A stretch of 64,000 nt of DNA from Pogostemon cablin (GCA_023678885.1 CM042970.1:7108355-7172354); one strand, 5' to 3'; numbered from the stretch's first letter, positions 1-12,153 are shown. Notes: a model not told the origin generated them from the sequence alone. Translations and numbers: made by a program.

Positions 1-505
1 ATCCGTTGACATTCCGTTGATAAAAGAAAAATGTTATTTTTGTTGTCAATCCATGATAATGACCAACATATTGAATTCATTGGTAAATTCCATTGCTGAA
101 AAATAATTTTTTGTAGTGAAATTTGTCACTCATTTTTCACACACGTATCATTACTTTATATTTTTTTATTTCATAAAAAAAGTATAATACCCTCTAAAAT
201 TAATAAATTTGGTTAAAAAGTTTAATTTTCTTAAACAACATGGTAGACAGGTTGGATGTTGTGAAACAGAGAACATAACTTTTTATATACTAAAAAAAAT
301 AATTAAAAAAAAATAACATTCGCGTGTGAATAGATAAGACTCGCTAATAAATTTTTTTTTTGACTGATTTGAAATAAGTCTTCAATTGTCTTGTCTTGAT
401 TGCAATTTCATAAAAACTAATCCATGGAATATTTGGTGGAACTATTATTGACCCTTTGATTTTTTTTTATCAATTGAAATATATTATCTTAGTGTAGCTA
501 CTGCT

Positions 506-511
506 TATAAA
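506..511 (+). promoter_or_regulatory. TATA box of the HIPP gene
   Basis: TATAAA lies 68 nt upstream of the chosen ATG at 579, which leaves a short leader of roughly 40 nt if transcription starts about 30 nt downstream. The same box is conserved in the duplicate at 43599-43604. Position and conservation are seen directly; promoter function is inferred. Confidence 0.55.
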
Positions 512-578
512 TGCACCAATTGTGACGAACGATTTAAATGTGAATTGAGTAACCAAAGAACCTTTTCGTTTCCTCATC

Positions 579-3053
579 ATGAGCATAAAGGTAATTCTTT
601 GCCCTCAGTAATACATGGCTACATATTGCATTTAGCAATCCATATGATTATAATTTATAACTATACTGTAATAATGATTAAAAGATGTGATTGAAACTCA
701 GAAATCAGAGATCAAGGTTAGCATAAACTGCCAGTTATGCAAGACTGGAGTGATGAAGACAGTAGCCAAATTTACAGGTACACATATTCCATTCTTGTTT
801 TAATTCTAAAATTCCCATGCATATGATCAAGGCTAAAACTTGGGTGTCTCACTTTCCTCAAATCCCACAGTTTTTTAATATTAAATATTTTACCATTTAG
901 CATAAATATTTCAATTAATTAAAGTGTGATATTATACTCTTATACACATACTTCATCAATTAATTTTACCATACTCCCTTCGTTCCCTTGATAAGTGTCC
1001 GTTTGCTTTTTACACGTGGATTAAGGAGTATAATATTTTAAAGTGTAATGAAGTGAGAGAAATAATATTTTAATGTGTAGTGAGTAGTTGTATTAGTGTT
1101 GAGTGTAGACCCCATATGTAGTGGATTGAGTATAATAATATTATTATTGTGTGTCACATCAACCAAAAAAGAGAAATGAACAATTTGTATTGGGATGGAC
1201 CCAAATAACAAAATTGACACTTATATATAAGGAAACGGAAGAAATATGTATCTAAATAAATTCTCTTTGTATTTTGCTGTATATTTCCCATTAATTATGC
1301 GTAATTTGTTGTATCACTGTAAAAGCCGTATTATTAATATGAGTTTCCTAATAATCACATGTTAAAGATGATTCTCCAAATCTTATCAATTATTAAGGGT
1401 GATCATTATCTTTTTCAAAATCGTTAGAACCGAAACGCATTGCACCACCGTTATGATTTTTCATTATAAACTGCAGTTAAATTTTTTCTTTTTCTTCAAA
1501 ATCGATCGCATAGTAATGCAATTTGAATATTTTCCAAAAAAAAAAAAAACAGCAAAATCACATCGTGAGCACCACTACTTATCATATATGGTATAAGAGT
1601 TATGTATATTTATTTAATGTCAAATTATCCGTATATCGGGTGCACCGTGCACCTACTTATAAAATTCATACACTTATAAATAAAAATATATTATACACTA
1701 ATGAACAAAAATGTATATACTTTGTTAGCGAATTTTCAATTAGTTTTTTTTAATAAAAAACTGAATGTAATAAAAGTTATACAATTATTAAAAATTATAT
1801 ATATACTATTAAATAAAAATTTATACACATATAAATGTATGTGTGCGCCTAAATGAATAGGATACCAAATTAAGGTTTACATTTTTTTTGTCAAATTGGT
1901 TCCATACAAAATAATTAGGCTGTGTTTGGATTGATGAATATGAGAAGGGATTTATAAATTCTTCCTTCAAATCCATCCCTCATGTCTGTATGACACTTGA
2001 AATCAACGGATTTATAAATCCAAGATTTTAAATCAATGGATTTCAAATTATGGATTTGATTTGAATTTTTTTAGTTGTTTTTTGAATGGATTTTAAATCC
2101 TTACTCAAAGCATGTCATTTGAAATCATTCTGTTGTTGTGTAATTGATTATATTAATATATAAAAATAGTATATAAAATTAATAAATTAATTAAAACATA
2201 TATATTTATATATATTTTTTTTAAATTTTAAACTCTACCACCCAAGCTATCCCCTATCCACCCCCGCCACCTAACCCCACCCCCCACTTAAAAAATCTTT
2301 TTTTATAAAATTTTAGAATTTAATATTTAAATAATAAAAGTATTACCACTCAACTCTACCTTAATTATTTCATGAAGGACATTCATACAACACTAATACA
2401 ACTACTCACTTCATATTAAATATTATTTCTCTTACCACACTTTATATTAAAATATTATATCTTTTAATCTACGCATATCTACGCGCAAAAAACAAACATC
2501 AACGTTAACTCAGTACGGAGGAAATATATATATCCCTAATGACCATATTCTTAATAAGATAAGTTCATGAATCATTTCTTATGTATATAACTTCTCTAAA
2601 TTAATAAATTATTAATTTATTGATTATATAATATTTCTGTCTAAATTAATAAAATTCTTCAGTTACGGATGAAGAATTGAAACCGATATAAAAATGACAC
2701 TGCATGACTAAAATTGAATTCGAGAAAAGTACGTACATGGGCTAAACGCAGGCGCGCACTCCACAGGTGTGGAGGAGATAAAACTGGATGCAGATAAAGG
2801 AATATTAACAATTATTGGGAGTGCAGATCCAATATGTATCACGGTTAAACTGAGGAAGGCAGGTTATCATGCAGATATCACGAGCGTGGGCCCCCCAAAG
2901 AAACCAGACGTTAAGGACAAGGACAAGGACAAGGACAAGAACAAGGATAAGGACAAGGACATGAAGCCACTTCCTCCATGCTGCAGGCAATGCGAGCTGG
3001 TTTCAGTTTCTTATGTTACCTACACTAATCCCGCGGCTTGTTCAATTCTATGA
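579..3053 (+). CDS. Heavy-metal-associated isoprenylated plant protein (HIPP), three exons
   Basis: Predicted exons are 579-590, 702-777 and 2767-3053, all with GT-AG borders, giving 124 residues. Exon 1 encodes only MSIK. Exon 2 carries the first part of an HMA fold with a CxxC metal site at residues 14-17 (CQLC). Exon 3 completes the HMA domain to about residue 70 (LRKAGYHADITSVGP is typical of the family). A Lys-Asp hexanucleotide-repeat linker follows at about 79-94, then a Cys cluster CCRQC at 101-105. The protein ends in CSIL, a CaaX box whose final Leu favours geranylgeranylation. Family members bind metal ions and attach to membranes; some act in metal detoxification or as pathogen effector targets. 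Which role applies here is unknown. Intron 2 is about 2 kb and holds MITEs. Exon 1 was chosen because ATG-AGC-ATA-AAG is followed at once by a GT donor and is in phase with exon 2. It is also conserved in the duplicate. Confidence 0.85.
972..1246. mobile_element. Stowaway-type MITE in HIPP intron 2
   Basis: Starts TA-CTCCCTTCGTTCCC and ends with the degraded inverse GGAAACGGAAGAAATA. Inner arms pair (ataagtgtccgttt with the complement near 1215). About 275 bp. Absent from the equivalent position of the duplicate near 44060, so it inserted after the duplication or was lost from the other copy. Confidence 0.7.
1637..1857. mobile_element. TGCACC-family MITE-like repeat
   Basis: Opens with GGGTGCACCGTGCACC and closes with GTGTGCGCC; the inside is rich in ATACAATTATTAAAAA and TATACACATATA blocks. 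A clearly related copy lies at 33979-34306. Ends are not sharply defined and no target duplication was found. Confidence 0.5.
2340..2520. repeat. Stowaway MITE remnant (one end)
   Basis: Carries the internal sequence typical of the local Stowaway MITEs (ACACTAATACAACTACTCAC, then a run like ATATTAAAATATTATATC, then CGCGCAAAAAACAAAC) and ends near AGTACGGAGGAAATA. The left terminal CTCCCTCC is missing. Confidence 0.45.
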
Positions 3054-3085
3054 ATATAGTATAATCTAGGTTAATAGTAAGAAAC

Positions 3086-3225
3086 ATCACTAATTTACTC
3101 CTATTGCAAATTAATCTTCATGCCGCCTTTAAGAAAAATTCACCAAATTTGTGATTAAAAGTGGTGTTTTTTTTTCAATTTCTTAAACGTGAGGATTAAT
3201 TTGCAATAGGAGTAAAATTCGTGAT
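3086..3225. mobile_element. Foldback MITE immediately downstream of HIPP
   Basis: A 140-bp palindrome: ATCACTAATTTACTCCTATT at the left end is the near-perfect reverse complement of the right end AATAGGAGTAAAATTCGTGAT, and pairing continues inward for about 36 bp. It starts 33 nt after the HIPP stop codon, so it is probably part of the 3' UTR. Confidence 0.65.
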
Positions 3226-3503
3226 TTTTTTTACAATTAACCCTATAATCAATCGTATGGATAATGGAGTATCATGTAATCCATATATATATCCCCTCTC
3301 TCTCCTACATGAATGAATTTACCAAATGATCATGTCATGTCATAAAATAAAATTAATTGCGATTTCTGCTGGGCAAATTATCGATTGCATGCAATATTGT
3401 TTGCGTTTTGTTTTAGCCCAAGATTATATTGAGAATCGTGCAATGTGTTCCCCTAATCTTGGATTGTAATCCTTAAGGACATAATCGTTTTCTATTTATA
3501 TTA
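3226..3503. other. Spacer between HIPP and Helitron
   Basis: AT-rich sequence with a possible polyadenylation signal (AATAAA) near 3346. No coding or repeat structure seen. Confidence 0.5.
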
Positions 3504-3865
3504 CTAGTAATTCCTGCCCGTGCGCTGCACGGAAATGATTTTATTATAAGATTATTATTAATTATATATTTTTGTTTTTATATTTTTATTTTGAATGATA
3601 TATTTGTACTTATTTTTTCCGTATTTTGTGTAGTTTAAAATTTTGTTGTTGCTTTTTTTTTAAGTTTATGTTTATAAGTATCCCATTTGTGTTTTGCACG
3701 GATATTATTATAATAGGAATGATGTCTCAAATGATAATATTTGAACCTAAAAATAAAATTAAAAAAAAGAACAAAAGATAGAATATTAAAATATAAAAAT
3801 ATGGTTCATAGAATTATTATAAAATCAAACACAAAAAAGAAAAATTAAAAAGAATGATATCAAAT

Positions 3866-6800
3866 GAGAATGATAGGACCAACAAATAAGATAAAATATG
3901 ACATGATTGAACTAAGAAATAATATCAAATAAAAGTATTAAAGAAGAATAAAAGTTAAATTATAAAAATAGGGTATATATAGTTATTCAAAAAAACACAC
4001 AAAAATCGAAGAGAAACAAATAAGATAACAAAAAATTAAAAAGTATAATAATACCTTTAAGGGAAATGAGTGAAACTGCATATAACGATAAAATAAAAGT
4101 ATAAAAGACAAACAAATTAAAGTATATTACAAATAATATGAAAGTAGAATCTGTAAAAGAGAAAAAAATAAGAAGAAGCATTAGAGAAAAAAAAATAAGA
4201 GGATTAAAAAGAAGAACAAAAGATAGAATATTAAAATATAAAATCATAGAATTATTATAAAACAAATAAAAAAAAAGACAAAAAAATATATATATTACCT
4301 CAAATGAGAATGCATGATTGGACTTACAAGTAAGTTTAAATATGATAATAATTAAACCTAAAAATAATATAAAATAAAAGTATAAAAGAAGATAAAATAA
4401 ATTAAATTATAAAAATAGAGTTTATAAAATTATAAAAAAAATATAAAAATCAAAGAGAAAAAAAATAAGATATTAAAAAATTTAAAAGTATATTAATACC
4501 TTTAAACAGAAAGGTTGAACCTACATATAAAATCACATAAAACTATAAAAAAACAAAACAAATCAGAGTAGATTATACATAATATGAAAGTAGAATCTGT
4601 AAAAGAGAAGAAAGAGAAGAAGCATTAGAGAAAAAAAAAAGAAGAACAAAAGATAAAATATTAAAATAGGGTTTATAGAATTGTTCTAAAGCAAACACAA
4701 AAATTGAAGAAAAAAAAGATAGACAAAAAAAGAATGATACCTAAAATGAGAATGATTGGACCTACAAATAAGATCAAATATGAGAATGATTAAATCTAAA
4801 ATTAATATCAAATAAAAGTATAAAAGAAGATAAAATAAATTAAATTATAAAAATAGAGTTTATAGAATTATTAAAAAAAATACACAAAAATCGAAGAGAA
4901 AAAAATAAGATAACAAAAAATTAACAAAAAATATGATTATACCTTTAAAGAGAATATTGAACCTGCCTATAAGATCAAATAAAAGTATAAAAGACAAATA
5001 AATTAGATTAGATCAAATAAAAGTATAAAAGACAAACAAATAAAATCAAATAAAAGTATAAAAGACAAACAAATTAAAGTAGATTATAAATAATATGAAA
5101 GTAGAACTGTAAAAGAGGAGAAAAAAAGAAGAAGTATTAGAGAAAAAACAAAAAGAGGATAAATTAAATTATAAAAATAGAGTTTATAAAATTATTAAAA
5201 AAAACACACACACACAAAAATCAAAGAGAAAAAAAATAAGATAACAAAAAATTACTAAAAAAATAGAATGATACCTTTAAGAAGAATTATTTAACCTACA
5301 TATAAGATCAAATAAATGTACTCCCTCCGTCCTATCATAATGGTTACATATTTTCATTTTGGGCGTCTCATCCTAATGGTTACATTTTCCTTTTTTCCAT
5401 ATGTGACCCACACAAATTAATTACTTTGCTCTCCATGGGCCCACTCATCCCACTAATACAACTACCTACTTTACATTAAATTATTATTTCTCTCACTCAA
5501 TACACATTAAAATACTATATTCATTAATCCCCGTGCAAAAAACAAAAGTAACCATAAGGACGGGACGAAGAGAGTATAAAAGACAAACAAATTAGAGTAG
5601 ATTATAAATAATATTAAAATTATAATATGTAAAAGAGAAGAAAAAGAAGAAGTATTAGAGAAAAAAACGAAAAAATGATTAAAAAGAAGAACAAAAATTA
5701 AAATATAAAAATAGGGTTAATACATATAAGATCATATAAAAGTATAAAAGACAAAACAAATTAGTTTAGATTATAAATAGTATGAAAATAGAATCTATAA
5801 AAGAGAAAAAAAAAGAAGCATTAGAGAAAAAAATAAAAAAAGATGATTAAAAAGAAGAACAGAAGAAAGAATATAAAAATAGAGTTCACAGAATTATTAT
5901 AAAGCAAACACAAAAATTGAAGAAAAAAAAGATAGAAAAAATAAAGAATGATACCTCAAATGAGAATGATTGGACCTACAAATAAGATCAAATATGATAA
6001 TGATTAAACCTAAAAATAATATCAAATAAAAGTATAAAAGAAGATAAAAATAAATTAAATTATAAAAATAGAGTTTATAGAATTATGAAGAAAAACACAC
6101 AAAAATCGAAGAGAAAAAATAAGATAAAAATAAATTACTAAAAAGTATAATGATACCTTTAAAAATAATGATTTTACACGTATATAAGATCAAATAAAAA
6201 CATAAAAGACAGACAAATTTGAGTAGTTTATAATTAATATGAAAATAAAATCTGTAAAAGAAAAGAAGAAAAAGAAGAAGTATTAGAAAAAAAATAAAAA
6301 AGATGATTAAAAAGAAGAACAAAAGAAAGAATATTAAAATATAAAAATTGGGTTAATAGAATTATTATAAAGCAAAATCAAAAATCAAATGGAAAAAAGA
6401 ATATACCTTAAATAAGAATGAGTGGACTTACAAATAATATCAAATTTGATAATAATTAAACCTAAAAATAATATCTATCAAATAAAAGTATAAAAGAAGA
6501 TAAAATAAATTAAATTACAAAAATAGAGTTTATAGAATTATTAAAAAAATACTAAAATCGAAGAAAAAAAATAAGACAACAAAAAATTAAAAAATATAAT
6601 GATACCTTTAAGGAGAATGATTGAACCTACATAAAAAATCATACAAAAGTATAAAAGACAAAATAAATTAGAGTAGATTATAATAATATGAAAGTAGAAT
6701 CTATAAAGAGAATCAAAAGAAGAAGCATTAGAGAAAAAAATAATAAAAATATGATTAAAAAGAAAAACAAAAGATAAAATATTAAAATATAAAAATAGGG

Positions 6801-7330
6801 TCATAGATTATTATAAAGAAAACTCGAAAATTGAAGAAAAAAAAGATAGAAAAAAATGAATAATACCTCAAAAAAGAATGATTGGACCTATATATAAGAT
6901 CAAATATGAGAATGATTAAACCTAAAAATAATATCAAATAAAAGTATAAAAGAAGATAAAATAAATTAAATTATAAAAATTAAATTTATTGAATTATTAA
7001 AAAAAACACAAAAGTCGAAGAGAAAAAAAATAAGATAACAAAAAATTAAAAAGTATAATGATACCTTTATGGAGAATGATTGAACCTGCATATAAGATCA
7101 AATAAAAGCATAAAAGATAAAATAAATTAGAGTAGATTATAATAATTTAAAAGTAGAATTTGTAAAAGAGAAGAAAAAAAATAAGCATTAGAAAAAAAAA
7201 ACAAAAAAGAGGATTAAAAAGATGAACAAAATAAAAAAATAAAAAAGTATATAATGATTTCTTTAAGGAGAATGATTGAACCTGCATATATGATCAAATA
7301 AAAGTATAAAAAAACAATGCAAATTAAAGT
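3866..7330. repeat. ~450-bp tandem repeats inside the Helitron
   Basis: The phrase GATTGGACCTACAAATAAGA and close variants recur near 3867, 4317, 4757, 5969, 6421 and 6882. Spacing is about 440-460 bp once the MITE at 5319-5576 and one degenerate unit are allowed for. Each unit also carries AAAAGTATAAAAGA and GAATCTGTAAAAGAGAAGAA blocks. About seven to eight units. Confidence 0.75.
5319..5576. mobile_element. Stowaway MITE nested in the Helitron
   Basis: TA-CTCCCTCCGTCCTATCATAA at the left and GGACGGGACGAAGAGAG-TA at the right, 258 bp, with TA target duplication. It interrupts one Helitron tandem unit, so it is younger than that array. Confidence 0.8.
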
Positions 7331-7953
7331 AGATTATGAATAATATGCAAGTAGAATCTGTAAAAGAAAAGAAAAAGAAGAGTATTAGTAAGGAAAAAAA
7401 GTGGGATAGAGTAAGAATTTGATTAGGTAATTAAAAAATTTATATGACATGATTTTTAAGAATCACCAATCATGATTGAAAGCAAATATTTATAAAGACG
7501 ATTATAATAAAAATAAAATTGATATATTAATTGAAATTAATCATATATTGATTTAAAATTAATCAAATTTGAAAAAATATTTTCTATATTTATCAAATTT
7601 ATAGTATGCAATAAAAAATTTAAAATTTAAATAATGAAATTCATTATTAGTATAATAACTATCTATTAAAAGCATTAATTGAATGATTAAAATTAAAATT
7701 AAATTGGATGGTTAAAATAAAAAATGAATTATTTCTAAATAAAGTAAAATTAAAAAAAAAATTGAAAACAAAAGTGAAAATTCAGTTTACTTTTATATAT
7801 GTATAGATTTCTATACCTGCAATATGTTTTGAAAATCTCAAGAAACCACCAAACAACAATAAGTATTCAACAAGAACCAAAAATATGAAAGGAATAACAA
7901 TGAGAGCACCAACTTTTAAGTGTTACGATCCAAAAAAATTTATATTCAAAATG

Positions 7954-9460
7954 GAGAAATTATCACAAATTGTTCATTAAGTATGACCAAACACACAAAT
8001 GGTCCTATAACTTTTAAAATGATCAATTTTAGTCCTTTTTAATTTAATTGCAGTCCTATTATCTCAATTTTGATCTAGTGAATCCAATTTTAGTCCATTT
8101 TCCTAAAATAAATTAGGAACCACAAGAAATATCTATGACTTAATTTTGGACATTTTCCAAAAGCACCCAATCCCACGTGGCATAAAAGTCGCCTCTTTGA
8201 GACCCATTTCATCAAGGTCTGTTCCTACGTGCTTAAGAAAGTGGAAGTTCTATTCCCATTGAAAAAACCTTCCCTTCTAAACGTTCCTCTCCGGCGTGTT
8301 CACCATTATCGTTGCCAATTGCCACCGTGGCATGGCCGACGTAAAAAACGCGAACACCACCGTCCGTTGCTAACCCTCTAGTGTCGCTGCCAACAGTCGA
8401 GACCGCCGGATCTGCCTCTTCTCACCGCCAGTCCGTCGCCGTCACGCTGCCGCCACCCATCGATCGTCGCTACCGTGTCGGAGAGCCAATTCCTGACTGC
8501 CGCTCCGGAGTCTGGCGCCATTCCGCCGAGATCCGCTTGCCATTCGTCGCTCCTAGCCGGGAACCAAAAAAATCGACGCACTAAGCCACTTCCGATCGGA
8601 TCTTGCCACGGCCTCCCGTAGTTTCGAGCCGCCGAGATTGTCGCCGCCGCGTTGTCCACCGGAGTTTCGTCGCTGCCAAGTCTGCTGTCGATGTGCCCCT
8701 GCCATCGCAATCCGACGGCTGCAGACGGCTGTAATCATCCACCCTTCAGCCCTAAACTGTCAAAATCGTGGAGAAATTGTGCGTGGCCTTTCTACCAGCC
8801 CGCCTCCTTCTCCTCCTCCAACGGAAACGCGTACACCTCCATGAATTGAACGCGCCGCCTTCTCCATCCCCTACAACTCCTTAAGCAAATCTGGCGTCCC
8901 CCTCTTCTACTTCTTCTTCCACTCCTCTCCGATCTTCTCCTGCAGCCCGATTATTGGGTCCCCAAATTCTTCGGAGCCTGCAGATGGGTCGTCAGCCCGT
9001 TCCTCTCCTGGAAGGGAATGGCCGCCACCAGGACCATTATAATGTTCATAATGTACCATTCCGATTGACTCAGCGCCGCACGGAGCCTAGAGGTTGTCGG
9101 ACATGTTCTGAGAAGTTCGTCGACGGCCGATCCTTGTTGTTGGAGGATTTGGATGATGAAGGCCAAACCCTAATTCCTGGTTCTCTCTCTATTTTTTTTT
9201 TCTTTTTTATTTGCTGATGTGGAGTTTAAATGGCATTAGATTTATGATATTATTGCCACATAAGCACAATCACCGGGAAGTGAAAGAAATTCCCAAATTT
9301 TGGTTCAAATCCCGTTGAAATTAAAAAATTTGAATCAAATTGGACCAAAGTTGTATAAGATGGACTCAAATTGGAAAAGGACTAAAATTGAGAATTCAAA
9401 TACTTACAGTACTAAAATTGGGTTTTGGTATACTTAATGGACCATTTGTGATAATTTCTC
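7954..9460. mobile_element. Mutator-like non-autonomous element with GC-rich cargo (Pack-MULE-like)
   Basis: Terminal inverted repeats of about 35 bp: GAGAAATTATCACAAAT at the left, ATTTGTGATAATTTCTC at the right. They are flanked by a 9-bp target duplication with one mismatch (TTCAAAATG at 7945 and TTCAAAATA at 9461). Both ends contain sense and antisense versions of an ACTAAAATTG-type stretch. The interior 8200-9220 is GC-rich, unlike its surroundings, with protein-like but interrupted reading frames. I could not name the captured gene(s). Confidence 0.75.
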
Positions 9461-9498
9461 TTCAAAATATGTAGGAAAATAAATCTCTAATCAATATT

Positions 9499-10196
9499 TT
9501 TTTTTAACAAATGATAGGATTCCTTTATATACTAGCTCAACAGGCTACGTCGGATTCTTCGGTAATCAATTGAGAGATCAGTCCCTCAACAAGGGAGAAT
9601 ACAACTCCATAAAGGAGACTTTAACACCTCCCAATGAGGACACATTCCATATAGGAGACAAATTAAAATAAGCTCAAACAGTCGAGTAAGAGAAAGAGAA
9701 ACATCAGGAGTAATAAATGCAAACTGTTGAGTAAAACAACCTATGCTAGTTAGATCCATAGATGTACCCTCACAAAACCCAACAATGAGAAAAGAACAGA
9801 GAACTAAAAGGCAATGGATCTAAAAATAATAATAAAAAACAGCCAAAGGAGGCATTCCTCCTCTCCACCCGTCTACCGCACCACTACCTGCTCCGCATCC
9901 TTCGCCAGCTCTTCCTTCACCATAGATCTGCCCAGATCTGGCCTTTGCCACCTTCTCCGACCATGCAGGGAGCACAATCACAAACAGATGAGGATAAAAC
10001 GAGCCAAGATCTACTGCTAGGGAAGAAGAAAAGGCTAACTGCTTCCATGCTCCGTCACCAGACGGTGCCGTCGCAGAGGTAAGGGAGGGAGAGGGGCAGG
10101 CTGAAGGGGTGGAGAGGGGGGTTACAAATTTGAAATTTAGAGAGATAGAGAGAGAGAGAGTCTAGAGAGAAGGGGGAGCGTTTAGAGAAGGGGGCC
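9499..10196 (-). mobile_element. Poly(A) retroposon (truncated LINE or retroposed transcript)
   Basis: Flanked by a 17-bp direct repeat with one mismatch: AATCTCTAATCAATATT at 9482-9498 and AATCTCTAGTCAATATT at 10197-10213. On the minus strand the insert ends in an A run directly at the left duplication and begins with a CT-rich leader. Long target duplications plus a poly(A) tail are hallmarks of LINE-machinery insertion. No reverse transcriptase is present in the 698 bp, so it is either an internally deleted LINE or a retroposed transcript. Confidence 0.7.
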
Positions 10197-10436
10197 AATC
10201 TCTAGTCAATATTAATAAGAGAAAAATAAGAATTCTATGTAACTGGGTAGATGTATTTTTGAATTTTGGAATACCCCTGAGTTTTCTTTGAATTTTAGCC
10301 TTTGAATGAGTGAAATGACGTTGCCATCCCTGAAATTATATTTATAAAAAAAAACAGAAAATAAAAAATGCACTTCTTCTTCAAGTTTCCTGGTGGCAGA
10401 CTCGAAGAATTCAAAATGGCCATTACTATTGTTCAA

Positions 10437-12105
10437 TAGTTGTACCTTAATAACACACTCAACCCTACCCATTTGACCCGCATATGTAAAAGATTTTCAA
10501 CCCTAAAATTCATTTAGTTTGTTTTCTCCCTCTTCTCTCAATCACTTTCAGCGCCGCACCACATCCTCCCCCTACCACCACTTCTCTGATCTACTACCTC
10601 TCTTACGCTGCCTTTCTACCGCCTCTCATCCTTTTGAGATCCAATGCAATCGAGATCTACCTTTTCTTGCCGCCTCCATGCATCATGTCAGAATTTGTCC
10701 ACTGCGCGCCACCGTCTTCTGCAGGTTTATCCATCGGAAAAGACTGTCGCTCCAGATCTAGTCTTGTGTTGAGGATTCATGGTCGGCAAGCCGTCCAGAT
10801 CTGTCGCTTTATGTCACAACGTTGCTGCCGGAATCGCGAACGGTCACCTCCTTCACAAATCTGTCTCTGCCCAAGGTTGCCGACTGTTGCTGGATTTTCT
10901 CCAGCCGATAGCACAACCGTGAACCATCGCAACCACTGACTTGTTGAGATCCACTAACGATCGTCAGAGTAAAGTGTATGAGTTTTATTGAACAAGTGTA
11001 TAACATTTTATTAATAAGTGTATATTTATTAATTACTAATTAATTGTATTGATTTTTCTCTTGTTTAGAATATTCACTTGTAGCCATTGTTTAATAAATA
11101 TAAATAAATCTTCTATCTTCTTTAAGTGGCTAGACGAATGACTTGAATAACTGTATGATGCTTATCCTTTGTTAAATAGGATCGGTGTATACATTTCAAT
11201 TAAAAAATGTATGACTTTATTAATAAATGTATATTTTGAATTTATTAAGTACAATAAATAGCATACACTCTAAGTACTAAAGAAAAAAGTACAGTATAAG
11301 TATAAAACTTATCCATTTAATTACTAAAACCTATATAGTTGGTCATTTAACTAAGATAATTTACTCTTCTTTAGTTTTCCATGTCCAAAATTCATTTAAG
11401 TTTTCATTAAGAAATTATTCTTCCTTAGATAAATCTGCATTAAAAAAAATATAAATTCTCAAACCGAATAAGTTTTAAGTAAAAGTTTTCATATATCAAA
11501 TTCTAGGTAATACATTTACTAAGAAAAACCTATACATTCTTGAACTACATCTAATATAGTATAAAAATTTACAGAATTAAATAATATCAAATTCCAGTAA
11601 TAATTAAATTTCTGAAACTTGAATATTGACAGATCTGAAAACGAGCAATGGAGATCAGAATACTTGCTGAGATCTGAACGTCATCGATGTCCGGCCCAAA
11701 CCTTGTGACTGATGGAGATCTGAAAAATGTGATAGTCATAAAGGTAGATCTGATCAAGTGATTGGAGGAGATCTTCGGCGAATCTGAGAGCAACGACGAA
11801 CTAACGATGAGGGTGGTGGAGTAGTGGAGATGGAGATGACAAAGATGAGAGAGATTGTGAGATGAGAAGGGGAGAGAGAGAGGACGATGGTGGTTGCAGA
11901 TAGGTGGAAACTTGAGAAAGAGACTGAGAAGGCGTGAGGGAGAAAGGAAATGATAGATCGGTGGAAACTTGAGAGAGAAAGGGAGACCGCGTGAGGGAGA
12001 AAAGAAATTATGAGAAATGAAATGACGTCATAAAATGGGGTTGGAAAACTTTCATATCTGATCCATTTTTTAAATATGGGCATGTTTTTAAGGTACACTT
12101 GTATG
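10437..12105. mobile_element. Putative TIR element with GC-rich cargo
   Basis: The left end (TTGTACCTTAA, later GCATATGTAAAAGATTTTCAACCC) reappears as an imperfect reverse complement at the right end (GGTTGGAAAACTTTCATATC, later TTAAGGTACAC). A similar right-hand terminal sequence occurs near 49190-49260. Inside, GC-rich coding-like stretches (10540-10930 and 11620-11990) flank an AT-rich core. No target duplication was found and the cargo is unrecognised. Confidence 0.4.
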
Positions 12106-12153
12106 CACATTAGATCAACTCATTCAAAATTCATCGGTAGCGGATATGATGAA

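Larger units (their letters stand above)
1..1417 (+). repeat. Duplicated segment, copy A (HIPP promoter, exons 1-2, part of intron 2)
   Basis: This stretch matches 42548-44240 in the same orientation about 42.5 kb away. Shared parts include the sequence following the start of the window, the TATA box, exon 1, intron 1, exon 2 and the intron-2 stretch up to about 1417. The copies differ by substitutions and by transposon insertions private to each: copy A has a MITE at 972-1246, copy B has MITEs at 42793-43058 and 43259-43526. The true left edge lies outside the window. A third, short copy of the part around 115-245 is at 41900-42060. Confidence 0.85.
3504..7807 (-). mobile_element. Non-autonomous Helitron (complete ends)
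   Basis: Read on the minus strand, the element begins A^TCTATACATATATAAAAG at 7807, the classic plant Helitron 5' end. It finishes with the hairpin CCGTGCAGCGCACGG, ten bases, and CTAG^T at 3504. The flanking bases are A and T, as expected for Helitron insertion between A and T without target duplication. No Rep/helicase coding remains. The interior is almost entirely AT-rich tandem repeats, plus a Stowaway MITE at 5319-5576. Confidence 0.85.

Noticed and set aside
2805..2990. Antisense frame over HIPP exon 3 with Leu-Val repeats
   Set aside because: It is the mirror image of the Lys-Asp repeat on the coding strand.
3987..6804. Phe/Ile/Leu-rich minus-strand frames that look like membrane proteins
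   Set aside because: They are poly-A/T-driven frames repeating once per Helitron tandem unit; composition artefact.
8378..9217. Several overlapping GC-rich frames that resemble genes
   Set aside because: They lie between Mutator-like termini, overlap on both strands and match no domain I know, so they are described as cargo only.
11754..12110. 118-codon Ser/Leu-rich minus-strand frame
   Set aside because: It comes from GAGA/CTCT-rich sequence near an element end and is not a credible protein.
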